From an uncultured Lachnospiraceae bacterium (GTDB taxonomy: Bacteria > Bacillota > Clostridia > Lachnospirales > Lachnospiraceae), in assembly GCA_946628415.1 (NCBI GenBank), contig CAMOWK010000008.1, positions 1 through 64,000 of the forward strand: a DNA stretch of 64,000 bases. The letters run 5' to 3'. Below are positions 9,507 to 18,611 of this stretch, one piece after another. Position 1 is the stretch's first letter. Every line of letters begins with the position of its first letter. The position numbers and the translations under genes are program-made. The notes below the pieces were generated by a model. The model was not told the DNA's origin and ran no database searches. It was given only the letters and a program-made list of their open reading frames with translations.

Positions 9507-11171
9507 ATGGGAGATATTAGGATAAAAATCGGGGAATCATTTAGATCAGTTCAGAGGGGAACCAAACTGGTCGATCTTTTCGATAAAGAATCATACGATG
9601 TTATGACGAAGGATACGGTGGTTGCCGCCATCACAGACGGAAAGCTCCGTGAACTCGGCTTTAAATTAAAAAACGATACAGAGGTTAAACCTATAACGGT
9701 AAGCTCTGTCATCGGTTTTGATATGTATAAGAGAAGTCTTCTTCTGCTTCTTTTTAAGGCACTTCATGATGTTATAGGGGAAGAGAACTATACGACGAAT
9801 ATCCAGTTTACTGTAGGAAAAGGCTACTTCGGTAAGCTTACAAGCGATACAGTAAAGGTGACGGATGAACTACTTAAAAAAGTTAAAGCGAGAATGGATG
9901 AGATTGTAAAGGCGGATCTTCCTATAGTTAAGAAGACCATGCTCACTCAGGATGCTATGGAGTACTTTGCAAGACATGATATTCCTCTTAAGGCAGAGCT
10001 CCTTAAATACAGAAGATCCGCCAGCATTAACATATATGCAATAGAAGATCATATAGACTATTTCTATGGCTTCATGCTGCCATCAACAGGGCTTCTTCAG
10101 AAGTTCGACCTGATTCGTTATGACGATGGTTTTATTCTTGTAATCCCAATACGAAAAGAATTCAGTATAGACTTTACATACGAAGTACCTAAAAAGCTTT
10201 ATTCAGTATTAAAGCAGTCTGAAGAATGGGGAAGAATGCAGGGAATCCGCACTGTAAGCGAGCTGAACGATCTTATTGTAAGCGGAAATCAGAATAATCT
10301 TATCCTGGTTCAGGAAGCAATCATGGAAAAACAGATTGCGGATATAGCAGAGAGAATTCTTGAAGATGGAAAGAAGATAGTTTTAATAGCAGGACCCTCA
10401 AGTTCAGGGAAGACTACATTTTCAAGGAGGCTTTCAATTGAACTTATAGCCCATGGCTTAAAGCCGCACCCGATATCACTTGACAACTACTTCCTTGAAA
10501 GGGTGGAAACGCCTAAGGATGAAAACGGAAAGTATGATTTTGAGTCACTCGCGGCAATGGATCTTAAGCTTTTTAATGAACATATGTCGAGGCTTCTTAA
10601 AGGGGAGACAGTTGAGATACCGAGATTTGACTTTACTGTCGGAGAAAAGAAGTATGTGGGAGATTACATGACTCTCGGAGATGATGATGTTCTTGTTGCA
10701 GAGGGCATACATGCCCTTAATCCTCTCATGACAGAGAGTCTTCCTGATGAAAGTAAATTCAAAGTTTATATCAGCGCCCTTACGCAGCTGAATATTGATG
10801 AACATAACAGAGTATCGACTACAGACGGAAGACTCCTCAGACGTATAGTCAGAGATGCAAGAACAAGAGGAAATGATGCGAAAAGGACTATCAGCATGTG
10901 GGAATCCGTAAGACACGGCGAAGAGAATAATATATTCCCGTTTCAGGAAGAAGCGGATGTGATGTTCAACTCCGCTCTTATATATGAGCTTGCTGCAATA
11001 AAGCAGTATGCAGAACCGCTTTTATTCAATGTGCCGACCGATTCGGAAGAGTATTATGAGGCCAAAAGACTATTAAAATTCCTGGATTATTTCCTCGGAA
11101 TGGATATATCACTTGTTCCTCAGAATTCTCTGCTCCGCGAATTCATCGGCGGTGGCTGCTTCGATGTGTAA
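9507..11171 (+). CDS. Nucleoside (uridine-type) kinase with TGS/ThrRS-like N-terminus
   Basis: 554 residues. The first ~60 look like a TGS domain and ~60-200 like the threonyl-tRNA synthetase editing-type domain, but no aminoacylation core is present. The C-terminal half is a phosphoribulokinase/uridine-kinase P-loop domain with GPSSSGKTTFSRRLS near residue 295 and Asp in SLDNYF. This fusion is well known in Clostridia and annotated as a nucleoside kinase; its true substrate is unclear. GGAGG eight bases ahead supports ATG 9507. It follows trmK by 37 bases and probably shares its transcript. Confidence 0.88.
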   Translation: MGDIRIKIGESFRSVQRGTKLVDLFDKESYDVMTKDTVVAAITDGKLRELGFKLKNDTEVKPITVSSVIGFDMYKRSLLLLLFKALHDVIGEENYTTNIQFTVGKGYFGKLTSDTVKVTDELLKKVKARMDEIVKADLPIVKKTMLTQDAMEYFARHDIPLKAELLKYRRSASINIYAIEDHIDYFYGFMLPSTGLLQKFDLIRYDDGFILVIPIRKEFSIDFTYEVPKKLYSVLKQSEEWGRMQGIRTVSELNDLIVSGNQNNLILVQEAIMEKQIADIAERILEDGKKIVLIAGPSSSGKTTFSRRLSIELIAHGLKPHPISLDNYFLERVETPKDENGKYDFESLAAMDLKLFNEHMSRLLKGETVEIPRFDFTVGEKKYVGDYMTLGDDDVLVAEGIHALNPLMTESLPDESKFKVYISALTQLNIDEHNRVSTTDGRLLRRIVRDARTRGNDAKRTISMWESVRHGEENNIFPFQEEADVMFNSALIYELAAIKQYAEPLLFNVPTDSEEYYEAKRLLKFLDYFLGMDISLVPQNSLLREFIGGGCFDV

Positions 11172-11251
11172 ATTTAAAACTACCTTAATAAAGGCTTAAA
11201 ATCTATTTTTTATGTGTATGATATAATCATGACGTTAACAGCATATAGAAA

Positions 11252-11590
11252 ACGAGCAGAACTATAAGCCGGGTTATGTCTTGGGTAATCATCTATCTAG
11301 ATCAGGTGTTACCACCTGACTCAAGCAACCTACCTGAAGCACGGCGGGCAACCGTATAGCTCCTACTTGGTCTTGCTTCGGATGGGGTTTACACAGCCTT
11401 CTCTGTTACCAGAGAAGCGGTGAGCTCTTACCTCGCCTTTTCACCCTTACCACATAAGTGGCGGTTATTTTCTGTTGCACTGGCCTGAGAGTCGCCTCTA
11501 CCGGACGTTATCCGGCATCCTGCCCTGTGAAGCCCGGACTTTCCTCACCTGAGCCACAGCTCAGCCGCGATTACCTGTCCTGCTCGCGAT
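11252..11590 (-). ncRNA. rnpB: RNase P RNA, class A
   Basis: Read on the minus strand, the molecule opens with GCGAGCAGGACAGGTAATCG and contains the conserved GAGGAAAGTCCGGGC, GTAAACCCC and the terminal GACATAACCCGGCTTAT. The 5' CGAGCAG pairs with CTGCTCG at the 3' end (P1). It is the catalytic RNA that trims tRNA 5' leaders. It lies opposite to both neighbours, between the nucleoside kinase and the envelope operon. Ends are estimated from the P1 helix. Confidence 0.95.
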
Positions 11591-11595
11591 TTTTT

Positions 11596-11604
11596 ATTCT
11601 AGCA
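11596..11604 (-). promoter_or_regulatory. Extended -10 promoter of rnpB
   Basis: On the minus strand TGC precedes TAGAAT (11601-11596), an extended -10, placing the start at about 11590, exactly where the RNase P RNA begins. The -35 region (TTTATT) is weak, as is normal for extended -10 promoters. The divergent envelope operon starts only 55 bases away. Confidence 0.65.
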
Positions 11605-11644
11605 TAACTCTTTTCCAAAATAAAGAAAGGATTTTATATAGGAA

Positions 11645-13546
11645 ATGAAAACCAAAGTAAAAAATATCATATTTCTTCTGACAGCATTAATGATACTGCT
11701 TATGCCGTGCAGTTCATTTGCTGCAAAAAGTGAACCTGAAAAGGAAGGGGACTTTGATATAGAGATTGTCTCTACGGAAACAGATGAAAATGGATATACA
11801 ACAGCCGTATTCTCTATCAAGAATAACGGAAAGGATTTCAGTGGATATGCAAGGCTTTGCATGTTTGAAAATTATGGCGATGCATTTGCGGTGGAAAAAC
11901 TGACAAGCATTTCAGCAGGTGAATCCATAAACTTAAGCCTTACATTTACTCACCCTCTCGATTTTGATCCTGTTCGCGGAGTAACACGTTTTGAAATGAG
12001 AGACGGTTCAGGGAAGCGCGTGGGCTATCAGATTCTTCAGTATAAAGATGCAGGTATGGGAAATGTTATGGGTATTCTTGCCGATGACACTACAGGCTTA
12101 CATCCACTTACCTTAAATGTTTATCTCAGTTCACTGAGTAATTATGAAAATGTATCCATTACAACCGAAGTAGTAAAGAATGTGACAGACACTGACGAAT
12201 TACTTGGTTACAGGTATCTTCTTATAGACGGATATGATACGGAGTCGCTTGATAAGAAAACCATAGAAGGAATAGAAAACTGGGTAAGATCCGGAGGGAT
12301 TCTTCTGATTGGAACAGGAGATACGGTAAATACATTTACCGGCTTCGATAAAGATTTCATTGATATGGACTACTCTACGGATAATAACGGAAAGCCGTAT
12401 TTCTTTAAACAGTCATCACATCAGTTTGCAATGGATTATTATGATACGGTTGATGTAACAACCCTTCTTCCGGGAGATACATACAGTACCTACGTAAATA
12501 ACTGCATTAAGTCAGAAGGGAACGGTTTTATCATCGTAGCCGACTGCAGTTTAAATGATCCAAATGTATCAACTCAGGATGCAATCGAAGAATTACTTAA
12601 TCAGATTGGAAGCGTTTATAATGCCAGTGGTTCATATAGTATAGAAATGCACCAGGATACTATAGAAGAAATATTCGGCATGATGCAGGGGAAAGGCGGA
12701 ATTAATACAGCAATACTTAAGGCGATAATAGTACTTTATGTTGTTCTTGTCGGACCTATACTTTATCTTTTTCTTAAGGCAATGAATAAGAGGGAGTATA
12801 TCTGGTTAGCAGTTCCGGCGGTTGCGGTCTTCTTTACTGTCATAGTTTTTCTTGCAAGCCGGGGATTTGCCGTAAGACATAAACAGTTTAAGAATATATC
12901 AGTTTCCGCTGCGGACGGAAGTGGGATTACGGATAATCTCTTTATGGGCTTTGATTCCGGCAGCGGAGGCTGGAAGGTTGAACTTTCGGAAGATATAAAA
13001 GCAGCCGGGGCATATAGTATCAGTGCTAATGGATCGGGGAGTAATAAAAGAGAACCTGACTTTATCACAACGTATTCTACAAATGGAATCTCGAATTACT
13101 ATAATCCGGGAGGTTCATTTGAGGGAGTAATGTTCAGGGGATGGTCAGAGAACACAGCTTCGGGAGGCATTGAGGCAGACGTCAGTTATTCCGGAGGAAA
13201 GATGAGCGGAACTGTAAAGAATAATACCGGGAAGAACTTTGACTATGTTCTGGTTGTTACAGATAATAAATATACAGTAATCGAAATGGACAGTTCAGGA
13301 ACCGCAAAGGTTGATGACTACGGTGATGAGTATAATTCATTTGACGAAGTTCACTTCAAGGCGCAGGAAATGTATAGAAAGAAGAAGTATAAAGAGGCCG
13401 GTTACTATGCGGCACTGGCTTTTGCAGCATCAGAAATGACATCTTATGACAGCTTTGTTATAGGAATCGGAAAAGATAGTAAAAATCTTATCAAGGGTAT
13501 TATCGATGAAGAAGATTACTGTTGTTACTATTCAGAGATAAAGTAA
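11645..13546 (+). CDS. Exported membrane protein with GATase-like domain, first gene of MoxR operon
   Basis: 633 residues: a signal peptide (cleavage near SSFAAKS), a beta-rich domain to ~140, a flavodoxin/glutamine-amidotransferase-like domain (~145-240; YLLIDGYDTESL, WVRSGGILLIGTGD), two membrane helices at ~358-412, an outer beta domain, and a TPR-like C-terminus (AQEMYRKKKYKEAGYYAALAFA). No catalytic Cys-His pair is visible, so the amidotransferase fold is probably structural. It heads the operon with an ABC exporter, MoxR, DUF58 and VWA proteins and probably acts with them at the membrane. AGGA lies too close to ATG 11645 and AAGG too far, so the ribosome binding site is unusual. Function unknown. 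Confidence 0.75.
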   Translation: MKTKVKNIIFLLTALMILLMPCSSFAAKSEPEKEGDFDIEIVSTETDENGYTTAVFSIKNNGKDFSGYARLCMFENYGDAFAVEKLTSISAGESINLSLTFTHPLDFDPVRGVTRFEMRDGSGKRVGYQILQYKDAGMGNVMGILADDTTGLHPLTLNVYLSSLSNYENVSITTEVVKNVTDTDELLGYRYLLIDGYDTESLDKKTIEGIENWVRSGGILLIGTGDTVNTFTGFDKDFIDMDYSTDNNGKPYFFKQSSHQFAMDYYDTVDVTTLLPGDTYSTYVNNCIKSEGNGFIIVADCSLNDPNVSTQDAIEELLNQIGSVYNASGSYSIEMHQDTIEEIFGMMQGKGGINTAILKAIIVLYVVLVGPILYLFLKAMNKREYIWLAVPAVAVFFTVIVFLASRGFAVRHKQFKNISVSAADGSGITDNLFMGFDSGSGGWKVELSEDIKAAGAYSISANGSGSNKREPDFITTYSTNGISNYYNPGGSFEGVMFRGWSENTASGGIEADVSYSGGKMSGTVKNNTGKNFDYVLVVTDNKYTVIEMDSSGTAKVDDYGDEYNSFDEVHFKAQEMYRKKKYKEAGYYAALAFAASEMTSYDSFVIGIGKDSKNLIKGIIDEEDYCCYYSEIK

Positions 13547-13556
13547 GGAGGAACGT

Positions 13557-14492
13557 ATGTTATATATAAATAATCTGTCAAAAAACTACGGAGCCTTCGT
13601 TGCAGTTAATAACTTAAGTCTCCATGTACCGAAGGGGGATCTCTTTGGATTCGTCGGACCTAATGGTGCAGGTAAGACCACTACGATCCGAATGACCTGC
13701 GGACTTCTTAAGCCAAACTTCGGAACTATAATGGTTGGTGGTATAAGCCAGAAGGAGAGTACTGACGCCGTAAAAAGAATGATAGGATATGTGCCTGATT
13801 TCTTCGGAGTTTATGATAACTTTAAAGTATGGGAGTACATGGAATTTTACGGCAGTACCTACGGGATAAAAGAGAAGGATATGAAGAAGATAACTGATGA
13901 CCTTCTCGCACTTGTCAATCTTTCAGACAAGAGGGAAGTCTACGTAGATACTCTTTCAAGAGGTATGAAACAAAGACTTTGCGTTGCAAGGGCACTTATA
14001 CATAATCCGGAGCTTCTCATACTTGATGAACCTTCATCGGGGCTTGATCCCAGAGCCAGAGTTGAGATGAAAGAACTGCTCATGAATCTGAATTCGATGG
14101 GGAAAACCATTATAATCAGTTCTCACATTCTGGCTGACATCGCAGAAATGTGTACAAGTATCGGTATCATGAACAGAGGACGCCTTGTTACAGCCGGAAG
14201 AATGGAAGACATTCTTAATATGGGCGTTAACAGGCAGCATGTCATTTTTAATATCAAAAGTGATATAAATATGGCGGTAAATACGTTCCGTCAGATGCCA
14301 AACATAAGAATAGAAAATGTACTTCAGAATGAAATAGTAATAAGCTGCAGCGGTATGGATGAAGAGATAAACAGCATAGTACTGTCTCTTATAAACAGCG
14401 GAGTCCTTCTCGGTGGATTCAGGAGAGAAGAGGTAAACCTGGAAACGCTCTTTATGCAGCTTACAGGAGGAGGTATGCAGTATGCAGGTTAA
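13557..14492 (+). CDS. ABC transporter ATP-binding protein
   Basis: 311 residues with Walker A (GPNGAGKTTT), Q-loop region, signature LSRGMKQRL (a variant of LSGGQ), Walker B (LLILDEPSSGLD) and H-loop (ISSHIL). The C-terminal ~80 residues follow the CcmA/NatA/GldA type. It pairs with the next gene, whose start it overlaps by 11 bases, to form a two-component ABC exporter. In comparable clusters such ABC pairs sit with MoxR and DUF58 genes, suggesting export or envelope work rather than nutrient uptake. The start has AAGGAGG seven bases ahead. Confidence 0.93.
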   Translation: MLYINNLSKNYGAFVAVNNLSLHVPKGDLFGFVGPNGAGKTTTIRMTCGLLKPNFGTIMVGGISQKESTDAVKRMIGYVPDFFGVYDNFKVWEYMEFYGSTYGIKEKDMKKITDDLLALVNLSDKREVYVDTLSRGMKQRLCVARALIHNPELLILDEPSSGLDPRARVEMKELLMNLNSMGKTIIISSHILADIAEMCTSIGIMNRGRLVTAGRMEDILNMGVNRQHVIFNIKSDINMAVNTFRQMPNIRIENVLQNEIVISCSGMDEEINSIVLSLINSGVLLGGFRREEVNLETLFMQLTGGGMQYAG

Positions 14493-15369
14493 TCCGGTTG
14501 TTAAAAAGGATCTTAAGGTTCTGTCAAGAAGTATGAAGCTTGCCTGGGCTGTCTTTGCATTTGAAGCAGTTCTCGGAATAATATTCATGTTTGCGCTCAC
14601 AGTGATGAGTCTGGATTTTGACTATAATTATGGTTATGCGGATAATTACAGCTCACTTCAGGCAATGTTCCCTATAATCGGAGGAGTGGAGGTAGGCATT
14701 GTCGCGCTTATCATGCCGATAATGACAGCGTCATCCATATCAGGTGAAAAGGAAAGACAGACATTTGATATACTTCTTACTACCCCAATAAAAACTTTCA
14801 GTATAATTGTGGGCAAGAATATTTCAGCCGTTCTTAGAGTTATGCTTTTCATAGTGGCAAGTATTCCACTCATGGCTGTGGCATTCACGATAGGCGGTAC
14901 AAGCTGGTTATATTTACTGGTATATCTTTTGGAAATGTTTGTATTTGCGACATTTGCAGGTGCAATCGGGATACTCGCATCGACTCTTACAAAGAAGTCG
15001 ATCACAGCTATCATACTTTCATATGTAATGTATGGCTTCTTCTACGGAATTACATTTGTTCCACTCATCTTCGCAAGTATTCTTGATGGTGTGGTAGGAG
15101 ATATGGAAGTTCTCTTGGTATTTGGAATGTTTTTCCTTATGCTTAATCCGGTATTTCATTTTGTGGAACTGTTTTTCATCATGTTTAATGATGGTGACGG
15201 ACTTGTGACAGAGCTTACAGACATGCCGGCTTTCTTTAATGATATAATCTGGCTTATAGTTTCAGTGATAATCCTTATAGGACTTTCAATTCTTGTTATG
15301 TATCTTGCAAGCAGGATCATTGATCCTATCAAGGCAAAGAATAAAAAGGTAAATACATATGTCGGATAA
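14482..15369 (+). CDS. ABC transporter permease (ABC-2 type)
   Basis: 295 residues with six probable membrane helices, the first after a short N-terminal tail and the last just before the basic C-terminus. The conserved SGEKERQTFDILLTTP motif after helix 2 is typical of ABC-2/NatB/GldF permeases. It overlaps the ATPase gene in front by 11 bases and the next gene by 11 bases, so translation is tightly coupled. Cargo is unknown; the surrounding MoxR/VWA genes point to an envelope function. Confidence 0.92.
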   Translation: MQVNPVVKKDLKVLSRSMKLAWAVFAFEAVLGIIFMFALTVMSLDFDYNYGYADNYSSLQAMFPIIGGVEVGIVALIMPIMTASSISGEKERQTFDILLTTPIKTFSIIVGKNISAVLRVMLFIVASIPLMAVAFTIGGTSWLYLLVYLLEMFVFATFAGAIGILASTLTKKSITAIILSYVMYGFFYGITFVPLIFASILDGVVGDMEVLLVFGMFFLMLNPVFHFVELFFIMFNDGDGLVTELTDMPAFFNDIIWLIVSVIILIGLSILVMYLASRIIDPIKAKNKKVNTYVG

Positions 15370-16777
15370 AAGATATATTGAAAGATTTGTAAGTAAATAT
15401 GCATCAGGCTTAAAGACCCGGTACATTTTTAAATGGATAATAATCGTGGGGAGTATAGGGGCGTTTCTTGCATCAGGAGTTGCGGCTCTCGCTCTTCTTC
15501 TACCCATTTACTATGCACCGCATATTGAGATCGGGATAATTCCGGTTTCACTTATAGTGGGAATAATCATAGGAATTATAAAGACTCCGGGTAAAGAAAA
15601 AGCGACTCTTCTTATAGACGGTTTTGGCTTAAAGGAAAGAGTTACAACTGCTTTCTTTGCTAAGGAGGCTGATTGTGAAAAGTCGGGAGTCAGCTCCCTG
15701 CAGATAGAAGATGCAGCAAAAATGCTTCGCGAAAAGGAAAGAGAGATAAAGCTTCCTAAGGTAATAAGAAGGAGAAGCTGTTTCATACTTCTTCTCGCTC
15801 TCTCTGTAGCGGTTTTCCTTGCGCTTACGCCATCTAAGGCAAAGGAGATGGCGAAGGAAACCCATGAGATAAAGAAGGAAGCAAAGGAGGAAATGAAAGA
15901 AATCGATGAGGCTATGGAAAAGCTTTCCTCGATTGATGAAAAAACTCTCTCCGAGGCTGAAAAACAGGAAATTGCAAAGATGATGGAACAGCTCGGCGCT
16001 TCTTTTGATGAGATGAAGAATGTAAAGACAAAAAATGACTTTGCTGCCGCAGAGCAGAAGCTTCAGTTTAGATATGAGGATATAGTAAGTTCTCTTTCTG
16101 AAATGGCTGAAGAAAACGCGGAAATAAATGCAGAAAATGCATCTGAAATGGCTAAAACTGCCGAGTCCATACAGAAAAACATTCAGGGAACCGAGGTCGC
16201 AAACGGTGAGAACGGACAGAACCAGAGCGGAAACGGAAATGGCGAGAACGGACAGAACCAGAGTGGAAACGGAAATGGCGAGAACGGACAGGACGGACAG
16301 AATAAGAGCGGAAGCGGAGACGGAGAGAACGGACAGAACCAGAGTGGAAACGGAAATGGTGAGAACGGTCAGAACCAGAGTGGAAACGGAAATGGTGAGA
16401 ATGGTCAGAACCAGGGCGGAAACGAAGGTGGCGAAGGAAAAGGCGACAGCGACGGAAACAGTGACGGAAGCAGCGATAAAGACAGCGATGGAAGTGGCGG
16501 AAGCGGAAGATCCGATGGAAGCAGTAACAAAGAACACGACTATGTCAGCATCCCGAATGAAACGGGAGATGATGCAAATTTAAACGGACAGAAGACGGGC
16601 GATGATGATTCCCAATATGCTAAATATGAAAACGGATTTGGCTGGGAAGGAAATAAAACTGATTACGGTTCGGTTATGAAGGACTACGAGAAAAGAGCTT
16701 ACGAAGGGCTTGAAAGCGGAAAATATCCAAGCGGAATGGAAGAAGTTATAAAGGGATACTTCAGTGATTTTGAATAA
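15359..16777 (+). CDS. DUF4175-like membrane/coiled-coil protein with 12-residue tandem repeats
   Basis: 472 residues. Two N-terminal membrane helices (~24-48 and ~57-75) and a third near 140-158 precede a Glu/Lys-rich coiled coil (~160-270). A Gly/Asn/Gln/Ser-rich low-complexity tract (~282-390) follows, with a unit GENGQNQSGNGN repeated about five times. The end (VMKDYEKRAYEGLESGKYP, then GMEEVIKGYFSDFE) resembles the terminal segment of DUF4175/BatA-associated proteins in MoxR operons. I infer a membrane scaffold that presents a flexible linker; direction across the membrane is uncertain. The long minus-strand frame here is a by-product of the repeats. Confidence 0.75.
   Translation: MSDKRYIERFVSKYASGLKTRYIFKWIIIVGSIGAFLASGVAALALLLPIYYAPHIEIGIIPVSLIVGIIIGIIKTPGKEKATLLIDGFGLKERVTTAFFAKEADCEKSGVSSLQIEDAAKMLREKEREIKLPKVIRRRSCFILLLALSVAVFLALTPSKAKEMAKETHEIKKEAKEEMKEIDEAMEKLSSIDEKTLSEAEKQEIAKMMEQLGASFDEMKNVKTKNDFAAAEQKLQFRYEDIVSSLSEMAEENAEINAENASEMAKTAESIQKNIQGTEVANGENGQNQSGNGNGENGQNQSGNGNGENGQDGQNKSGSGDGENGQNQSGNGNGENGQNQSGNGNGENGQNQGGNEGGEGKGDSDGNSDGSSDKDSDGSGGSGRSDGSSNKEHDYVSIPNETGDDANLNGQKTGDDDSQYAKYENGFGWEGNKTDYGSVMKDYEKRAYEGLESGKYPSGMEEVIKGYFSDFE
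16205..16435 (+). repeat. 36-base tandem repeat coding GENGQNQSGNGN
   Basis: Units at 16205-16240, 16241-16276, 16322-16357, 16358-16393 and a partial from 16394, with a 45-base variant at 16277-16321. They stay in frame with small synonymous differences, so copy number can change without breaking the gene. Confidence 0.9.
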
Positions 16778-16791
16778 GAAGGGAGAAAACA

Positions 16792-17739
16792 TTGAACCAG
16801 TACGAAGAACTGCAGAGAAAAGTTATAGCCTGTGAGGGCGAAATTGCAAAGGAAATCATAGGACAAAGGGAAGTAGTAAGAAGTGTTATGCTTGCAATCC
16901 TTACAGGAGGAAATGTACTTCTTGAAGGTATGCCGGGACTTGGAAAAACAAGGCTGGTAAATACCATAAGTCATGTTCTCTCGCTGTCATTTAAAAGGAT
17001 TCAGTTCACACCTGATCTTATGCCGGGCGATATAACCGGAACCAACATTATGCTCAGATCCGACGAGGGAAGCAGCTTTAAATTTGAACCGGGACCTATA
17101 TTTGCAAATATAATTCTTGCGGATGAGATAAACCGTGCTACTCCGAAAACCCAGTCGGCTCTTCTTGAAGCTATGCAGGAGCATATAGTTACAGTTGGAA
17201 ACACAAGCTATCTTGTGCCTGAACCTTTCTTTGTTCTGGCAACGGAAAACCCTATAGAGCAGGAAGGAACATATCCTCTCCCGGAAGCCCAGCTGGACAG
17301 ATTCATGATGAAGGTAATGGTAAACTTCCCTTCCAAGGAAGAACTTAGAGGTATAGTGGGTCTTACCGAAGGGGGTAACACGGAAAAGGCGATGCCGGTA
17401 CTTACTGACGCGGAACTAAAAGAAGCGGCTGAACTGATAAAAAGCATTCCTATAGCAGATGCGGTCATGGAAGGAATACTTGATATTGTAATGGCTACTC
17501 ATGCTGATAATAAATACATTCGTGAAGGAGCAAGCCCAAGAGCAGCCCAGGCGATAACAAGGGCGGCAAGGGCAAGAGCCTTTATGGAAGGAAGATATAA
17601 CGTTTCATTTGAAGATATAAAAACAGTATCTTATCCGGTGCTGAGACACAGGATAATTCTTTCGTTTGATGCGGTTTCAGATGGAGTTACGGAAGATATG
17701 GTCATAACTGAAATTCTTAAAGGAGTTATAAATGGATAG
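16792..17739 (+). CDS. MoxR-family AAA+ ATPase
   Basis: 315 residues with Walker A (EGMPGLGKTR), Walker B (IILADEINRA), sensor 1 (FFVLATENP), the Arg finger region (LPEAQLDRFMMKV) and sensor 2 (GASPRAAQA). MoxR ATPases are thought to act as chaperones that load or remodel VWA-domain partners, as in the RavA-ViaA pair. It starts at TTG 16792 behind AAGGGAG and overlaps the DUF58 gene by eight bases. Its likely partners are the DUF58 and triple-VWA proteins next door. Confidence 0.95.
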   Translation: MNQYEELQRKVIACEGEIAKEIIGQREVVRSVMLAILTGGNVLLEGMPGLGKTRLVNTISHVLSLSFKRIQFTPDLMPGDITGTNIMLRSDEGSSFKFEPGPIFANIILADEINRATPKTQSALLEAMQEHIVTVGNTSYLVPEPFFVLATENPIEQEGTYPLPEAQLDRFMMKVMVNFPSKEELRGIVGLTEGGNTEKAMPVLTDAELKEAAELIKSIPIADAVMEGILDIVMATHADNKYIREGASPRAAQAITRAARARAFMEGRYNVSFEDIKTVSYPVLRHRIILSFDAVSDGVTEDMVITEILKGVING

Positions 17740-18607
17740 TGGCCTTTACGACAGGCTTGGAAGATTAAAGCTTGCTATAGACAAAAAGTCATTTTCCAGC
17801 ATGACCGGAAGTAGAAAGTCAGTGAAGAAAGGAAGCTCTGCTGAGTTTTCCGACTTCAGGGAGTATATGCCGGGCGATGATATAAGAGGGATAGACTGGA
17901 ATGCCTATGCAAGACTGGACAGGCTTTATATAAAAGAATATATGGAAGAGAAGGAAAGCTTTGTATCCATTTTTCTCGACACAAGTGCTTCGATGGACTA
18001 CGGAGAGAAGACCAAGTTCTCCCTTATGATGGAGCTTGCGGCGGGGCTTTCTTATATATCTCTTTCCAATATGGATCACGTCAGGCTTTACGATATGGTA
18101 AAGATGGATAGTCCGTATTCTGCATCCGGAGGAAAGGCGGGGATGAAGAACCTGACCACGGTACTCGACAGAAAGACTGCAGCCGGAAGTGCGGATATTC
18201 TTTCGGCAGTAAAAAGAAGCGGCAGGATAGAGCCGGGGCTTTCCATTATCTGCTCGGACTTTCTTTCGGAGGATTTTCTTCCGGGGAGCGATACATTTGC
18301 CGAGCTTATTAAGTATCTTAGTTATATGAAACAGAAGATTGCGATTCTTCATATCATGGCGGCGGAAGAACTGGATATTACCATGAACGGAACGGTAAAT
18401 CTTATCGATATGGAGGATAAGGAGAGTCGTGTTAAGGTGACACTCGATGACGCCGCAATACGCGATTACGATAAAGCAAAGAACGAATTTATTCAGGAAC
18501 TGAAGAAGGCATGTAAAAGATATGGTGCGGCTTACTTCCTATGCAGTACGGGAGAAAGTTTTGACAAGATTATCTTTGAAAAGCTGATGCCTTTATATGA
18601 ATGGTAG
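17732..18607 (+). CDS. DUF58 domain protein (VWA-like)
   Basis: 291 residues with the DUF58 signature FSDFREYMPGDDIRGIDWN, then YIKEYMEEKE and a VWA-like metal site (FLDTSASMDYG). No membrane helix is present, unlike longer DUF58 proteins. DUF58 proteins are almost always encoded beside moxR and are presumed substrates or adaptors of the ATPase. The coding sequence overlaps MoxR by eight bases and touches the next gene, so production of all three is linked. Confidence 0.93.
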   Translation: MDSGLYDRLGRLKLAIDKKSFSSMTGSRKSVKKGSSAEFSDFREYMPGDDIRGIDWNAYARLDRLYIKEYMEEKESFVSIFLDTSASMDYGEKTKFSLMMELAAGLSYISLSNMDHVRLYDMVKMDSPYSASGGKAGMKNLTTVLDRKTAAGSADILSAVKRSGRIEPGLSIICSDFLSEDFLPGSDTFAELIKYLSYMKQKIAILHIMAAEELDITMNGTVNLIDMEDKESRVKVTLDDAAIRDYDKAKNEFIQELKKACKRYGAAYFLCSTGESFDKIIFEKLMPLYEW

Positions 18608-18611
18608 GGTT

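Noticed and set aside
15629..16537. 302-residue minus-strand frame over the DUF4175-like gene
   Set aside because: It arises from the repetitive GAGAACGGACAG-type coding sequence on the plus strand; its product is low-complexity Ser/Val/Leu with no start signal.
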